A DNA stretch of 64,000 nucleotides, taken from NCBI RefSeq assembly GCF_945859685.1, contig NC_079147.1:106747525-106811524 (forward strand), in the 5' to 3' direction. This DNA comes from Eupeodes corollae. Its lineage: Eukaryota; Arthropoda; Insecta; Diptera; Syrphidae. The notes under the pieces are model-generated. The model worked only from the letters and a program-made list of their open reading frames with translations. It ran no database searches and had not been told where the DNA came from. Both the position numbers and the translations under genes were made by a program. This document shows positions 12,531 to 23,347 of this stretch, one piece after another; positions within the stretch are counted from its first letter, which is position 1; every line of letters begins with the position of its first letter.

Positions 12531-12609
12531 ATTCATTACTCTCCCATGAGTAACCTTTTTTAGTGGTATCACAATGGACCCTTGAGGTCTACGTGTGTCC
12601 ATGATATCT

Positions 12610-12639
12610 GGACAGCCACTCTAACCTAACCTAACCTAA
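12610..12639 (+). repeat. TAACC-type 3' tail of the LOA element
   Basis: About four CTAAC/CTAACC units end the element instead of poly(A). The second LOA copy ends with the same motif (reverse complement at 14524-14545). Confidence 0.85.
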
Positions 12640-12650
12640 GTAAGATACTA
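12636..12650. repeat. Right target-site duplication of the LOA element
   Basis: Perfect copy of 7382-7396, directly after the TAACC tail. Confidence 0.9.
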
Positions 12651-13299
12651 AAATGCTTAAGAATTTATCTAATAGGGTGAGATTTGTACTTTTCAAAATC
12701 ATTATATTATTGTTAAATGACATTTTGAGTTTTAACTTAGGCCTAAAACCCCATTTTTGATTGTTTTTAGCATTTTTAATGGGACATATCTTTAAAAACC
12801 TGATGTGATTGAAAAATTTAAAGACGAGGTTCGAATTTAAGATATCTTCCAAAAATATTGTTCGTGCAATAGAAAACATATGCGTATTATGATCGTTAAA
12901 AAGTATCACTGTTTTAAAAAGAGGAGCTAGCTAAAAATTGTATTGACTTTAGTAAGACGTTTGACAAACTTGTTAAATTGAATAAGCTGGGGTTTTAGGC
13001 AATTTCTTGATAAAATAGCGTCAATCTTAATTATTGGATAGATCATACTCTATACTTTTCAATGGTTGCGAAGCAAACAGTTCAAAATTGACTCTGGAAT
13101 TTCACAAGGTAGTCATTTAGGTCCTACTATTTTATTATTATATTAATATTATTTTACTCATAAACAATCTACCGCCTGTGTTTTGAGGTACTCTGAGAAC
13201 ATCATTTATGCCCACGGTGTTACAATTTTCGAAACTGTTTCAAATTCTCGTATAATTGTTAAGATTTTTTTGATTAGTGTGTTCGTAACTGTCTGCTTC

Positions 13300-13391
13300 T
13301 TAACCCTAGAAAGATAACCATATTTCATAGGCCATAAGAGATACACATGATTTGTACGTCCAATCGACGTAGGTTATCTTTCTAGGGTTAA
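13300..13391. mobile_element. 84-bp piggyBac-type miniature element with TTAA flanks
   Basis: TTAA at 13300-13303 is followed by CCCTAGAAAGATAACC, and the other end is its exact inverted copy, GGTTATCTTTCTAGGG, followed by TTAA at 13388-13391. CCCTAGAAAGATA is the terminal repeat of the canonical piggyBac transposon, and TTAA is its obligatory target duplication. Only 84 bp lie between the two TTAA sites, so no transposase is encoded. A short inner inverted motif (TACGTCC/TCGACGTA region) may mimic the subterminal repeats. Confidence 0.9.
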
Positions 13392-14520
13392 TGTTGGTAA
13401 ATGTTAAATTATGCGAGAAAGCTTTCTGTAATTTCTTTTAAATTGTTGCTATTCGATGAAAATTGAAATTTTTACAACACATTAACACAACAACTAACAA
13501 TTCTAATTAAGTTCTTGATGCAGCTTTTATACCAAATAATATTTGTAATAAATCCAGACTAGAACTGGTGCAAAAAATTTCCTGAAATCTGTAAAGTTAG
13601 TACTTAACTTATTTAAATAAATATAATAAATTATTTTTCTCCCAAAAAATTATGACTTTGGTCGTTTGAATATAAGATTCTACTCAACAAGTTGCAAATG
13701 ATTGAACCAAAAAATGTACGAGTTCCATTCCAAATACCTACGAAAAAAAATAAACACAAACAGAATTTTCAATGGTTTTTCAAGACGTTTTATTGTTCTA
13801 TGCAACACTATCAGAAATTTTCTAAAATTAAATAAAACTAATACTTATAAGTACTGACTTATGTATACACGGTTATTTCTATTGCGATTTAGGTGTGAAT
13901 ATAGGATTGAACAATTTTGAAATACCTTGTTTATTAGGAAGTTCATGGCGACTTGCCAGCCGCTAGAGTATTTTATACCGGTCTCTGTAAGGCGGAATTT
14001 TATATGAATAAGTACACTTGCTTTTGCAAAAATATCATTGGATAAATAATTTAAATACGTTGATTTATGTATAAATAAAAATATAAAAAGTTGATGTGTC
14101 ATTTGAATTGAAAAAATACTTTAGGCATTTAGTGGATTTGCCAAGAGCGCTAAAAGTTTGATTGTATTTTATTTCTAATGTTAATCAAAAAGATCTGTAT
14201 TCGAGAAAGTACATCAAATGTGACATGAAACTTATATTTTGTTAGAATAGAAGAATGTTTTATTTGATTTGAGATTGTGGTTTTGCTTTTGGGCGTAGTT
14301 TCTGCCGCCTTTAACCTTAACGACCTGACTTTACAAACTAAAAACGAATTTGTATTTTTTACGTCGAAGTATTTCGATAAGAAAGTACGTAGATGGTGGT
14401 TAAAGCTAAAAGGGTTATTCTGATGCATTTTTATTGTGATATAAAATAAGTAGCATCCCAAACAGCATTTTCTAAAATTTATCATCAACAGGACCATTTA
14501 AACAACAAATTAAATTAAAA
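13392..14520. other. AT-rich stretch, no gene seen
   Basis: Open frames here are short and AT-driven. No motif, transposon end or RNA gene recognised. Confidence 0.5.
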
Positions 14521-14523
14521 TCT

Positions 14524-17100
14524 CTAGCGTTAGGTTAGGTTAACGTGGCTGCAAATTAGAATCCACACACTTAGGCCAAAAGAAAGGCCCATTGTGATAC
14601 CACATGAATCTTGAGAACTACTTCTTACTAGTCGAACCATTTTGAGCTTTTTATAAAGCGAAGAAGATATTTGATATCCTTTTTAGCTAGTTCAGTGGGA
14701 TTATCAAAAGAGTAGTCCCCCAGATGAAGTTTGCGTCTTAGTGAAAGGGCAGGGCAAGTGCAGAGAAGGTGAGAGATTGTTTCCTCTTCTTCTTCGTCCA
14801 TACAGCTCCTGCAGAAGTCATTTGAGGCTACACCAAGTCGTATTCCGTGTCTGCCTATAAGTCAGCGTCCCGTAAGGACACCTATTAGGGAGCTAATATG
14901 AAGTCTGCTTTGAGATAACAAGTCTTTAGAGCGCTTTAGGTCCAGTGAAGGCCATATGAGTTTTGTGGCTGCGCATTTTGGTAAATTGTGCCAAAAAGAA
15001 TTTGCTATCTCAAAAGCTGTTTCTTTTAGCATAAGTTTAAATGTAGCTATCGGTATACCTATCTCCACCCTTTCAGGTGAAATAGGCATGACGGTTCCAT
15101 TTTTAGCGAGTTCATCGGCTCTACAATTTCCCGTGATGTCTCTGTGGCCAGGCACATTCACATAGGTAAATGTTAAATTGCTGCGCCATCTCCATGAGAG
15201 ACGATCGACAATCGAGGGCCGTTTGAGATTTGGTTGAGACACCATCAAGAGATTTAATAGCAGCCTGACTGTCAGAGAAGATGCGGATATCAGACGTTAA
15301 TATCACTTTTCTCTTAGCCAGGAGAGAACCTCTTTGATTGCTAAAATTTCCGCTTGGAATACTCTACAATGATTAGGGAGGCGGAATGAGATGCTTAGAT
15401 TAAGCTTTTCTATGTTAACACCACTACCAACTCCCTCATTTGTCTTGGATCCATCTGTATAAAAATGAATACTTTTGTTATCCAGGAGTTTGTTGTCTTC
15501 CCATTCATCTCTGGATGGAATGGATACCTGGAAGTTTTTTCCAAATAGGGGTTTAGGAATAGTGTAGTCTATGTACTTTGGTATAGAACCAAAGAGGTTC
15601 AAAATGATGGAGTACCCCACATTGTTGTTGGCCCATTTAGATGAAGCGTCGAGTCTTATCGCTGTAGTCGCTGCCACTTGTTTACTGAAGATGTTGAGGG
15701 TTGTCAGATGGAGGAGAGTGTCTAACGCTGCTGAGGGTGTGGTTCTCAATGCCCCGCTTATGCAGAGACATGCAATGCGTTGGACTCTGCTGAGTTTGTC
15801 GTAGTATGTGACTTTCTCCAGTGCAGTCCACCATACTGCAACCCCGTACATGAGTATTGGTCGGATGACCGATGTGTATAGCCAGAAGGTTATGCGAGGT
15901 TGAAAACCAAATTTGCTTCCTATGGATGTCTGGCAAAGGAAAAGAGCTGCTGTAGCTTTTTTAACTCTTTCCTGAATATTAGATTTCCAACTTAAGTTTT
16001 TGTCCAATATCACACCAAGATATATGGCTTCATTGGTAAAAATTAGTGGTTCACTTTTTATAGAAGGAGGTACAATTACTGGGATCTTGCATTTCCGTGT
16101 GAAAAGAACGAGGACTGTTTTTCGAGGTTTAATACTAAGTCCGCAGTGATCAGCCCATCTAGGGAGCATATTGAGTGCATTTTGGAGGAGGTCTCTCAGT
16201 GTATTAGGATGTTCCCCTGTGACGGCGATAGCAACATCATCGGCATACGCAACCACTCTGTAGCCTTCGCTCTCAAGGGATATTAGTAGTTCTTAAGCCA
16301 CTATGTTCCACAGGAGAGGGGACAGAACACCACCTTGCGGAGTACCACTACTGACAGACCTTTTTGTGCAAAAATCTCCCAAACTAGAGTTGATGATCCT
16401 GCTTTTTAGCATTAGATTAATCAACTCACAGATTGAATATTCAACGTTTAAAGTCGATTCATACAACTTTTGAAGATCATCTCAATGATGGGCAAAGTTA
16501 TATCAATGGTATATTGTAGCTCAGCTGGTAACATTTGATCCGGACCTGGAGATTTATAAGGTTTAAAACTATTCAGAGCCCTTGTCAATTTTTCTTTTGT
16601 AACCAGACCTTGAGGAAAAATTAAGTTAATAGCCGACCCAGGACTGCTTGTTGTATTAACGGATTGGGAGCTATCCGTTAAGTGGGTGTCTAGTAGCAGG
16701 TTTAGCGTTTCTTCGCAAGAGTTAGTCCATGTACCATCTGAGTTTTTAAGACAACTAGGCATGGTTGGATTTGTCGAGAGAATCTTCCTTATTCTTGATG
16801 CCTCCGAGGATTCTTCTATGGAGTTACAGAAGGATCTTGAGGATCTTTTGGCTATTCTCAATTCTAGTTTATACTAGAGGGATTGAGGGATTCTTTATAG
16901 GAATCCGAATCTTGGGGAGGTCTAGTCTTTTTTGCTCGATTGAAAAGCCTTCTGCAACCTTTCCTATCTAGTTCAGCAGCCAACCAATATGGTGTCTTCT
17001 TTCCCCGCACTGTAGTGAGCGGGCAGGCAGTTTCCATGGCTTTATTGAGGGCTGCTGTAAGCTCATCGACCTTTTGATCGAGTTCAATAGCGCACAAGGG
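14524..17100 (-). mobile_element. LOA-clade retrotransposon copy 2, 5'-truncated and internally deleted
   Basis: On the minus strand it runs from the end of the endonuclease (TACPLTTVRGKKTPYWL-like reading, about 17000) to a 3' TAACC tail (14524-14545). It is clearly the same family as 7397-12639 but diverged. The 5' half is missing, and the break at about 17100 abuts foldback-like repeat DNA. This copy lacks RT motif A but keeps motifs B and C, the opposite of copy 1. Confidence 0.85.
14862..17097 (-). pseudogene. LOA ORF2 remnant (RT motifs B-C, RNase H)
   Basis: In reading order: endonuclease tail 16864-17097, RT fingers 16448-16861 (YKSPGPDQMLPAEL), then a jump that skips motif A, then GTPQGGVLSPLLWN (motif B, about 16310-16350), a stop, VVAYADDVAIAV (motif C, about 16230-16256), the thumb through 15303, and RNase H (FYTDGSKTNEGVGSG, then SDSQAAIKSLDG near 15240-15290, then PGHRDITGNCRADELA near 15100-15160). 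Frames change near 15300, 15210 and 16256. It is a dead copy; the encoded roles would be target-primed reverse transcription and RNA removal. Confidence 0.85.
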
Positions 17101-17129
17101 CGGGTCCGAAAGTTCTGGTTTAATCAGAT

Positions 17130-18270
17130 CGCTATAGCTTTATTGGTTCATGAGATATTTTTGGCCACCCAAGATGTTAATTTTTATTAACTTCCGATTC
17201 TTCGATACTTCGAATTAAAAAATTTGAAATGTATCGACGTTTCAAGGTCCCTAGAATCTTAATCAAGGATTTTAGAAGGTTCGTAATTCCGTACGTTCGA
17301 AAATGTTGAGTATTTAACGTATAAAAATGGTTTTATCTTTAAATAATTGTTTGCAACGAAGAAAAACGTTTTTGAAATCTGGTAAATTTTTCTAAAAAAA
17401 AACATTACTAACATTTGGTAAAAATTGATTTTCGACTCAAATATCTTTTCAAAAATTTAAGATATTTGCTTTAAACTAATTTCATATATATATGATAGAA
17501 ATTATTGTTTTCGTCATTTAGCTACATTTTTAAAAATTGATCTTGATATTTTGTGAATAAATGAAGGTATTTAATTCAAAATTATTTAATTTTGTGTTAA
17601 ATTTTCTCAGAAAAATCTAATTTGTATTTGTTTATATAAGAAATAAGAACGTTCGAGAAATGTTCTACAATTGGTAAAAATTAGTTTTGGACTAAAGATC
17701 TCGTTAACTAAAATAGATTTTGTAGTCAAACTATTTCATCTTACTCAAAATATTGTTGGTAATTTTAAGTTAAGTTCTTAGAAAACTTCAAAACTTCAAA
17801 CACGAAAACCTACAAAAAACTGATAAGAAATGGTTTTCGACTGAAGTATTAAGAGAACAAAGGGACATACAAATGCGGATCCAGGCTTTTAATCAGAGTA
17901 CGGGAGTAGGTGCGCACACTTAACAAAAACATGAGTTTTTGAGCATCGTTTAAAAATAATGGTAATGGTAATTTTGAGTTAATTTTTATTTTAACTGAAA
18001 ACTTTAAAAAAAAAAAAAAATACAACAACAAAAAAAAATGAATACGAAATAGTTTTCAAATCAAGTTTTAGAAGAACAAAGTAGGAAATTTAGTTCAAAA
18101 TATTTTTCTCACACATACTATTGTTATACATAAATATTTTGTTAAAATTCTAAGCAAGACAAATCGACAAACTAGATGGAAAGTAATTAGTCTGTATCGC
18201 ATTGCAGCTTCTTTTACAAATTGCTATAGCAAATAAAATGCACGACTGGGTCGCACGTACTTGCTCCTGT
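17130..18270 (+). repeat. Decayed solo arm related to the foldback element
   Basis: The order of landmarks matches the left arm of the foldback element at 30600-31950. A CGACGTTTCAAGGTCCCTAG block lies at about 17234-17253. It is followed by repeated GGTAAAAATTGATTTTCGACT-like and AAATATCTTTTCAAAA motifs (about 17420-17460, then weaker ones near 17670 and 17830), and near the end by AAGCAAGACAAATCGACAAAC with a TCAGTGTGGGTCGCATCCCAG-like block (about 18155-18215). No opposite arm is present nearby. Confidence 0.6.
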
Positions 18271-18744
18271 TTTCAAAGAGTCTGTTTAAAGTACCTATAT
18301 AAGATTTAAAAATATACCTGTTAAAATTTATTTATTTAATAAGTTTGTCTTCAAAGATATAAATGCCATTGAATTTGTCAACAAAACCGCACGATTCATC
18401 TCAAGACACAGCTCATCCTAGGACAGCTCATCCCGGAAATGAAAAATACCTATAAGAATACTTAACGAAAACAATTGTTTGCATATTCAACTAGTTTGTT
18501 CAAAGCTTTTCTTTTTGGATAGCTTTGTTTATATTTCATATCGGAAGAACCAGGATGGAAAATAAATTATCTGAAGATAAGAAAGAGGAAGAACATATGT
18601 TTAAATTGTAAAGCGATCGTCTATTGGTTGTGTAGTTAGGTAGGTTATTGGCGTGCTCAGCTTTATGCAGATAGACAAATAAAGGCATGTTCGTCCCCGT
18701 GAAATAGCTATAACTTCAGCCTATGAACTTGGTGGTAGCACACA
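18271..18744. other. AT-rich spacer, no gene seen
   Basis: No motif or element end recognised between the foldback-like arm and the truncated Jockey element. Confidence 0.5.
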
Positions 18745-20415
18745 CAAGTTGTTGTTGTTTAATTCTAAATTTTCAATTAATGCTTCCTTCCAAGCACGAG
18801 GAAAGTAACCATTGTTAATACAATGATTAAATATTGTGGATAAAACCGTATCTAAAGAAAGAGGGTATTTTCTTAAAATGAAATTAGATATGTGATCATT
18901 ACCAGCTGATTTTTTTATTGTTCAAAGCTATTCTTAATGCTCTTACTTTTTCAGGTGTTGTTAATACACAAAAATTAGGACATGTTGCTCTGTTTGAAAG
19001 ATTTGTTAAATTTCGACCTAATTGAGCTGTTTTGAATTCATTTATTGCAACAGAAACTTCATTTTCAAAATTTTGATTCATTAGGTGTTCGCTGCCAGTG
19101 AAAACTGAAGAGTAAAAATCTTTAAATGCATCTAATTTGGATCTAATGTCACTCAGATTTTGTCCATGGTATGTAAGTATATCCTTTGATATGCCAGTAC
19201 CAAAATATTTTCGGCCTGTTATCTTATCAATTTCTTTAAAGGCGAAAGGAGAAGGTTTAACTTTCTCGATCCTTGACTGAAATGCATTGTTTACATCAAT
19301 ATTGACATTATCCCTAATAATTTTACTTAAGCACTGAATCTTAGAATGAAGTTGAAGATATTCGGGATTTACTCTGTTTAAATGCCGATTATTTTATATA
19401 TTTTTTTAAGTTATTTAGCCAGACACTTCGCATATCAATAAGTTGTTTTGTTCTATCGGATATAGAATGAAATTTTTGGTCTTGAGGACAGACTACAACT
19501 GAGTGTTATGATCATATTTTATTTGATGTTATGATCATATTTAATTGGTTTATATACGAATCTATTTCGATGTTAGATATATTTCTTTCAGCAGGTATGT
19601 TCAAAGACAATATATTACAATGGAGACTTAGTCTGAAGGCATCCCAGTTTGTGTTTTTAAAACTCCTGTGGGTGTTTGGAGGTGTTAAAACCGGAAGGAA
19701 GTTTTTAAGCATTATTTCTATGACTATTCCGTAGTGATCTGAAACAACTGGAAAAGTTTTACATGTTGGGGTGCTTGAGGAACCTAAGACATTGTTAGAA
19801 ACGCATATTGTTGATGTTTTAATGAAAAAGTCTAGATACGAGGACGTTCTTGGATATGTTGGACCATCAGAAGGCATTATATCCAGATTCAAGCAGGGAC
19901 CGTTATAAAACCAATTGTGGAACAGATTTCCATTATTATTACAAACTCTGTCACCCCAGGCGAGGCGGTGTGACAGGCATTAAAGTCACCTCCAATTAAA
20001 GTTGCATCATAACTACCAATTAAACAATAAAGCCTATCAAGTTCGCGGGATAAACTATTACCAGCATTTGATGGTATATATGTATATACTACCAACAATT
20101 AAGCGTTGTATTGAACCATTAGAATTCTGGGACGAAATAGATGCCAGACATATTGAAAACTTATTACTTTGGAAAGGAACTGAGCAGAACTTGTAATTTT
20201 TGTTTAAAAGTATTGCCGTTCCTCCACCTGAATCATTCGTATTATATTAAAACCGTCAAAAGACGGTTTGTGTTTTGAAGATAAACAAGTTTCCGATAAG
20301 AAACACATTTGCGGTTTTTATTTTTTAAGATATCTAACAGAGCTACTCTTTTTGCATTTGAAATTATAGAATTCAAATTTATCGACATTATTTTTAAATT
20401 TATATTTTCCATCAT
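18745..20415 (-). pseudogene. Jockey ORF2 remnant: endonuclease and RT start
   Basis: The putative start (ATGATGG, 20410-20415) gives MMENINLKIMSINLNSIISN, a typical Jockey endonuclease opening. Further on come a CYTYIP-like strand, LIGGDFNACHT (20020-20060 region), a segment ending in VVSDHYGIVIEI (19720-19760, the SDH motif), and the start of RT (KVRALRIALNNKK near 18905-18950). Deletions and stops occur, for example after MMEN...LLTVLI. It is a dead copy. Confidence 0.75.
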
Positions 20416-20873
20416 TATGTTACAATAGAAGCTACAAAGTTAAGGTAAGAAAGCATTTTTTCCTCCTTACTTTGTAATTGTTGGTATGTTGGCCAAAACT
20501 GTCTTATTTTGACCAAAAGATCCTTAAATGAAATGTTGAACAGATTTTTAGCTTCATTCAAAAATTCGTTCAGATCACCTTTTTCCTCCCTATTATTCAC
20601 CCCTATTGCGAGTTTCACTTTTTCTGGATTCCGTCCGAAATAAATGACATTTCACATTTCCCTTATTGTGAGTTTCGGACGGAAAATTTTCCACTTCGAA
20701 AAATTTCCCCCTATTGTGAACTTTTTTTTCGGGTGGAACTTCAAGTTTTTCACAACTCTTTCTTTCACTCAAAATTTGGCGGCGGAAAAAGACAACTTTG
20801 GCGAAAAATGTAAGTAATTTTTATAAATAACAACAAAATAATCGAAAATAACTCCAACTTTTTTATTTTCAAG

Positions 20874-21826
20874 GAGTAAAACAACAAATAGAAGGCAATG
20901 CGAGTTGCTTTTGAATAAAATGCAATTACACCCCGATATCGCCAGAGGCTATTCAAAGGAAAATAAAGATAAAATTTCAGAGTTCTGGACGACAACGGCA
21001 AATGATCTAAACAGTGCAGGGCCTCCAATAAAGTCAAAAACTGAGTGGAAAAAGGTAACCTGTTCTTCTATTATTATAGAACCAAATTTATTAAAAAATG
21101 CTTCATAAGGTTTGGAATGACCAGAAAAGATATGTAAGGAAAAAGGCGACGGAAAATAAAGCGAACCAAAGAGCAACCGGAGGTGGCCCAAATAAAACAG
21201 TCAAGTACACAGACGTGGAAGAAGCTATATTACAGCTTATAGGTGTTAACGAAGCTGTGGAAGGTTTTGGCTCACCCTTCGGTTTGCCTCCCCCTGAGAA
21301 AAAAAGAAAAACTGACGTAGCCGAAGAGAATGGAGATGATCAAAATTCATTAGAGGATCTAATGGAATATTTACATGAAGGTGATGATACTTGTGATAAT
21401 ATTCATGATGGTGTTCCTTGCGGAACCGAAACCAATGACGTCAGGAATGCATCAACAAATCTTGAGCCATCAACATCAAAACCAACACAACCAAGAAACT
21501 ATAAGACTGCTCGGCTCACGACAAATGATCTCATCTATGAAGAGCTCAAAGTCCAAAAAGAAATAAGCTCGAATATTTTGGAAGTTGTTGGTGTTCTAAA
21601 AGAACACAATACTGATACTCAAAATGGTTTTAAAAAAATCTACCGGTCTCTGGACCGTATTTGTGATTTCTCCAAACAGAGACTAAAGGAAGAAAAACGT
21701 CACCACGAAGTAATTGAAGCATTTCGTAAGCAGGAACTTGAAAATAAAATTGTTGAAACTCAAAAAATGTTGCAACTAAAGGAACTTGAAATGGAAATTT
21801 TACGAGGAGTACAACCTAAAAAATAA
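20874..21826 (+). CDS. Harbinger Myb/SANT-like accessory protein
   Basis: This is the second gene of the Harbinger element; such proteins bind the transposon ends and help bring the transposase into the nucleus. Exon 20874-21054 reads NRRQCELLLNKMQLHPDIAR and ends TEWKK. A 55-bp intron (gtaacc...ataag) follows. Exon 21110-21826 continues VWNDQKRYVRKKATENKAN and QRATGGGPNK. Together this is the trihelix Myb/SANT-like domain with its conserved W residues and GGGP. The C-terminal half is acidic, then a long basic/acidic coiled coil (about 21600-21810). An upstream exon ending at 20809 (GEKW across the junction) keeps frame, but I find no ATG in it, so the start is unresolved. Confidence 0.75.
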
Positions 21827-22051
21827 TCAAAAAATGTTTGTGTTTTTTTGTTTAATGAATTACCTATGTATTTGTTTTAACTCTTTTTTTTTGATTGAAG
21901 TTATTTTTTGTTTATTTTTTTTATTATTTAACTGTATGTTGTTTTAAACAAACCTTTAAGCTTTATTTTAATAAACATTTAAGTATTAAAAAAAAGAAAA
22001 GTATTTACGTTTAAATCTTTTTTAATTATTTTTTCTCCTCATTTAAATTAA

Positions 22052-23347
22052 TTATAAGGAATTTGCAATTTCATTTCGAATACGCTGACTTGCAGGTAGA
22101 AAATTTTCATCGGGATGAATACTTGATTGATTCTCCATCACTTCACTGGAGGTTTCTGTTATGTCCTCGTGCTCGATGTCACTTTTGTAGTGAATGCAAA
22201 TGTTGTGCAGTGCTGCACATACATTTATAATTTTCACTGCTTTCGATGGGGAATAGTGCAATTCTCGAGCACTCAGCAGACATCTCCACCTGTTTTTTAA
22301 GACGCCATTAGTTCTTTCGATTATATTTCTGCATCTTGAATGAACATCATTAAATTTTGCCTCAACAGAGCCTACTTGAGGTGTTCTATAAGGCGTAAGT
22401 AGCCAAGGCTGTAAGGGGTATCCGGCATCTCCTAAAAAAATATTCAAAAAATTAAAATTTCAAGTTGATAAGGATAGTTTTATAGCATTGCAACTTTGCG
22501 AAGATCTTAAATGTTAACTACATACATACCTAACAACCAACCATTGCTACCATTCCGCAAATAATCTTCCTGCAGTTTGGATTTTATCATGCTCACGTTC
22601 CAAACAAAAGAATCGTGACATGCTCCAGCATGTGTTGCATCAACGTAGCGTATTCGCAACTCATTATCACAAATCTATAAAAATGAAAATTAGTTTATGA
22701 ATATTTTTGAATATCTTATACGTACGAGTAAAACATTCAAACTGAATTTGCCTTTCCTGTTATAAAAAAGGTGTTTGTTGTGTGATGGCGATATAATGTT
22801 GACATGTGTTCCATCTACACATCCTATTATGCTTGGCATATTGAATTTCATGAAGAAATCTTGGCTGATTCTTCTACATTCGTTTTGTGTTGGCCACTTT
22901 ATCCATTCTGGACAAAGCCTCTCCTCCAACACGTTCAACACTTCAGCCATAATAAGGCTTACAGATGGTTGTGCCAACCCAACTTCATGGTCCTTCCCAA
23001 CTCCCTTTTGGTACCCGCCCTCCGCAAGGAAACGTAAGGTGGCTGCAAGTTTTATAATTGGGGGCACACCAAATTTTTGTTTTACTGGGGGCAAGGAACT
23101 GGAAAGAACATCCAACAAATATTTGAAGGCTTCTTTATTTAATCGATAGTGTTGATGAAATCTGAAAAAAAAGTTTGATTCGTAATCTACATTTATATTC
23201 ACAAATTCTTTACATGAAACTTATTACTTACAATGGCTCACGCAACTCCAAAGGGTTTGAAGAATCTCTGAGTTGTCTTCTGATTGATTTTTGTTTTTGT
23301 TTTTCTTCCTCATCATTAATCATTTCCCTCAGGGCTATGCTATACAT
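22052..23347 (-). CDS. Harbinger DDE transposase (HARBI1-like), four exons
   Basis: The proposed exons on the minus strand are 23347-23232, 23161-22726, 22674-22530 and 22431-22052. Each has GT/AG borders, phases agree, and the joined frame is open for 358 codons (HARBI1 family about 350). The catalytic triad is visible: first Asp in GCVDGTHVNI (exon 2), second Asp in GDAGYPLQPW (across the exon 3/4 join), and Glu in RNIIERTNGVLKNRWRC (exon 4). The segment RYVDATHAGACHDSFVW corresponds to the conserved region between the two Asp motifs. It would cut and paste the element at 3-bp targets. No stop or frameshift is seen, unlike all other transposases here. Confidence 0.85.

Larger units (their letters stand above)
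7397..12639 (+). mobile_element. LOA-clade non-LTR retrotransposon, both ends present, internally deleted
   Basis: The element runs from a 5' end at TGCCCGGCAAAATCC (7397) to a 3' tail of TAACC repeats. It has the LOA layout: ORF1 with a DUF4780-type domain, then ORF2 with apurinic endonuclease, reverse transcriptase, RNase H and a C-terminal Cys/His motif. A 15-bp duplication (CTAAGTAAGATACTA) flanks it, so it inserted as a full-length unit and the damage came later. ORF1 has two frameshifts. ORF2 has at least one frameshift near 10385 and lacks the block from after motif A through the YADD motif. It cannot move by itself. Confidence 0.9.
6930..13300 (+). pseudogene. Old LINE reverse transcriptase debris, split by the LOA insertion
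   Basis: Before the LOA element, about 6955-7100 reads AAKIISNLDDAYIPGLDGIT, an RT N-terminal region resembling the SPGPDGI motif. After it, about 12935-13220 reads CIDFSKTFDKLVKL (motif A) and SGISQGSHLGP (motif B) on the same strand. Stops and deletions are frequent. The two parts are compatible with one old LINE into which LOA jumped at 7397, but the order and spacing are too eroded to prove it. A similar relic on the minus strand lies at 25730-26700. Confidence 0.5.

Noticed and set aside
12610..12645. Telomeric or subtelomeric repeat
   Set aside because: Only about four TAACC units, placed exactly at the LOA 3' end and followed by its target duplication.
13300..13391. Laboratory piggyBac vector contamination
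   Set aside because: Vectors carry longer, asymmetric ends with internal repeats; here only 84 bp lies between the TTAA sites and both ends are symmetric for 16 bp.
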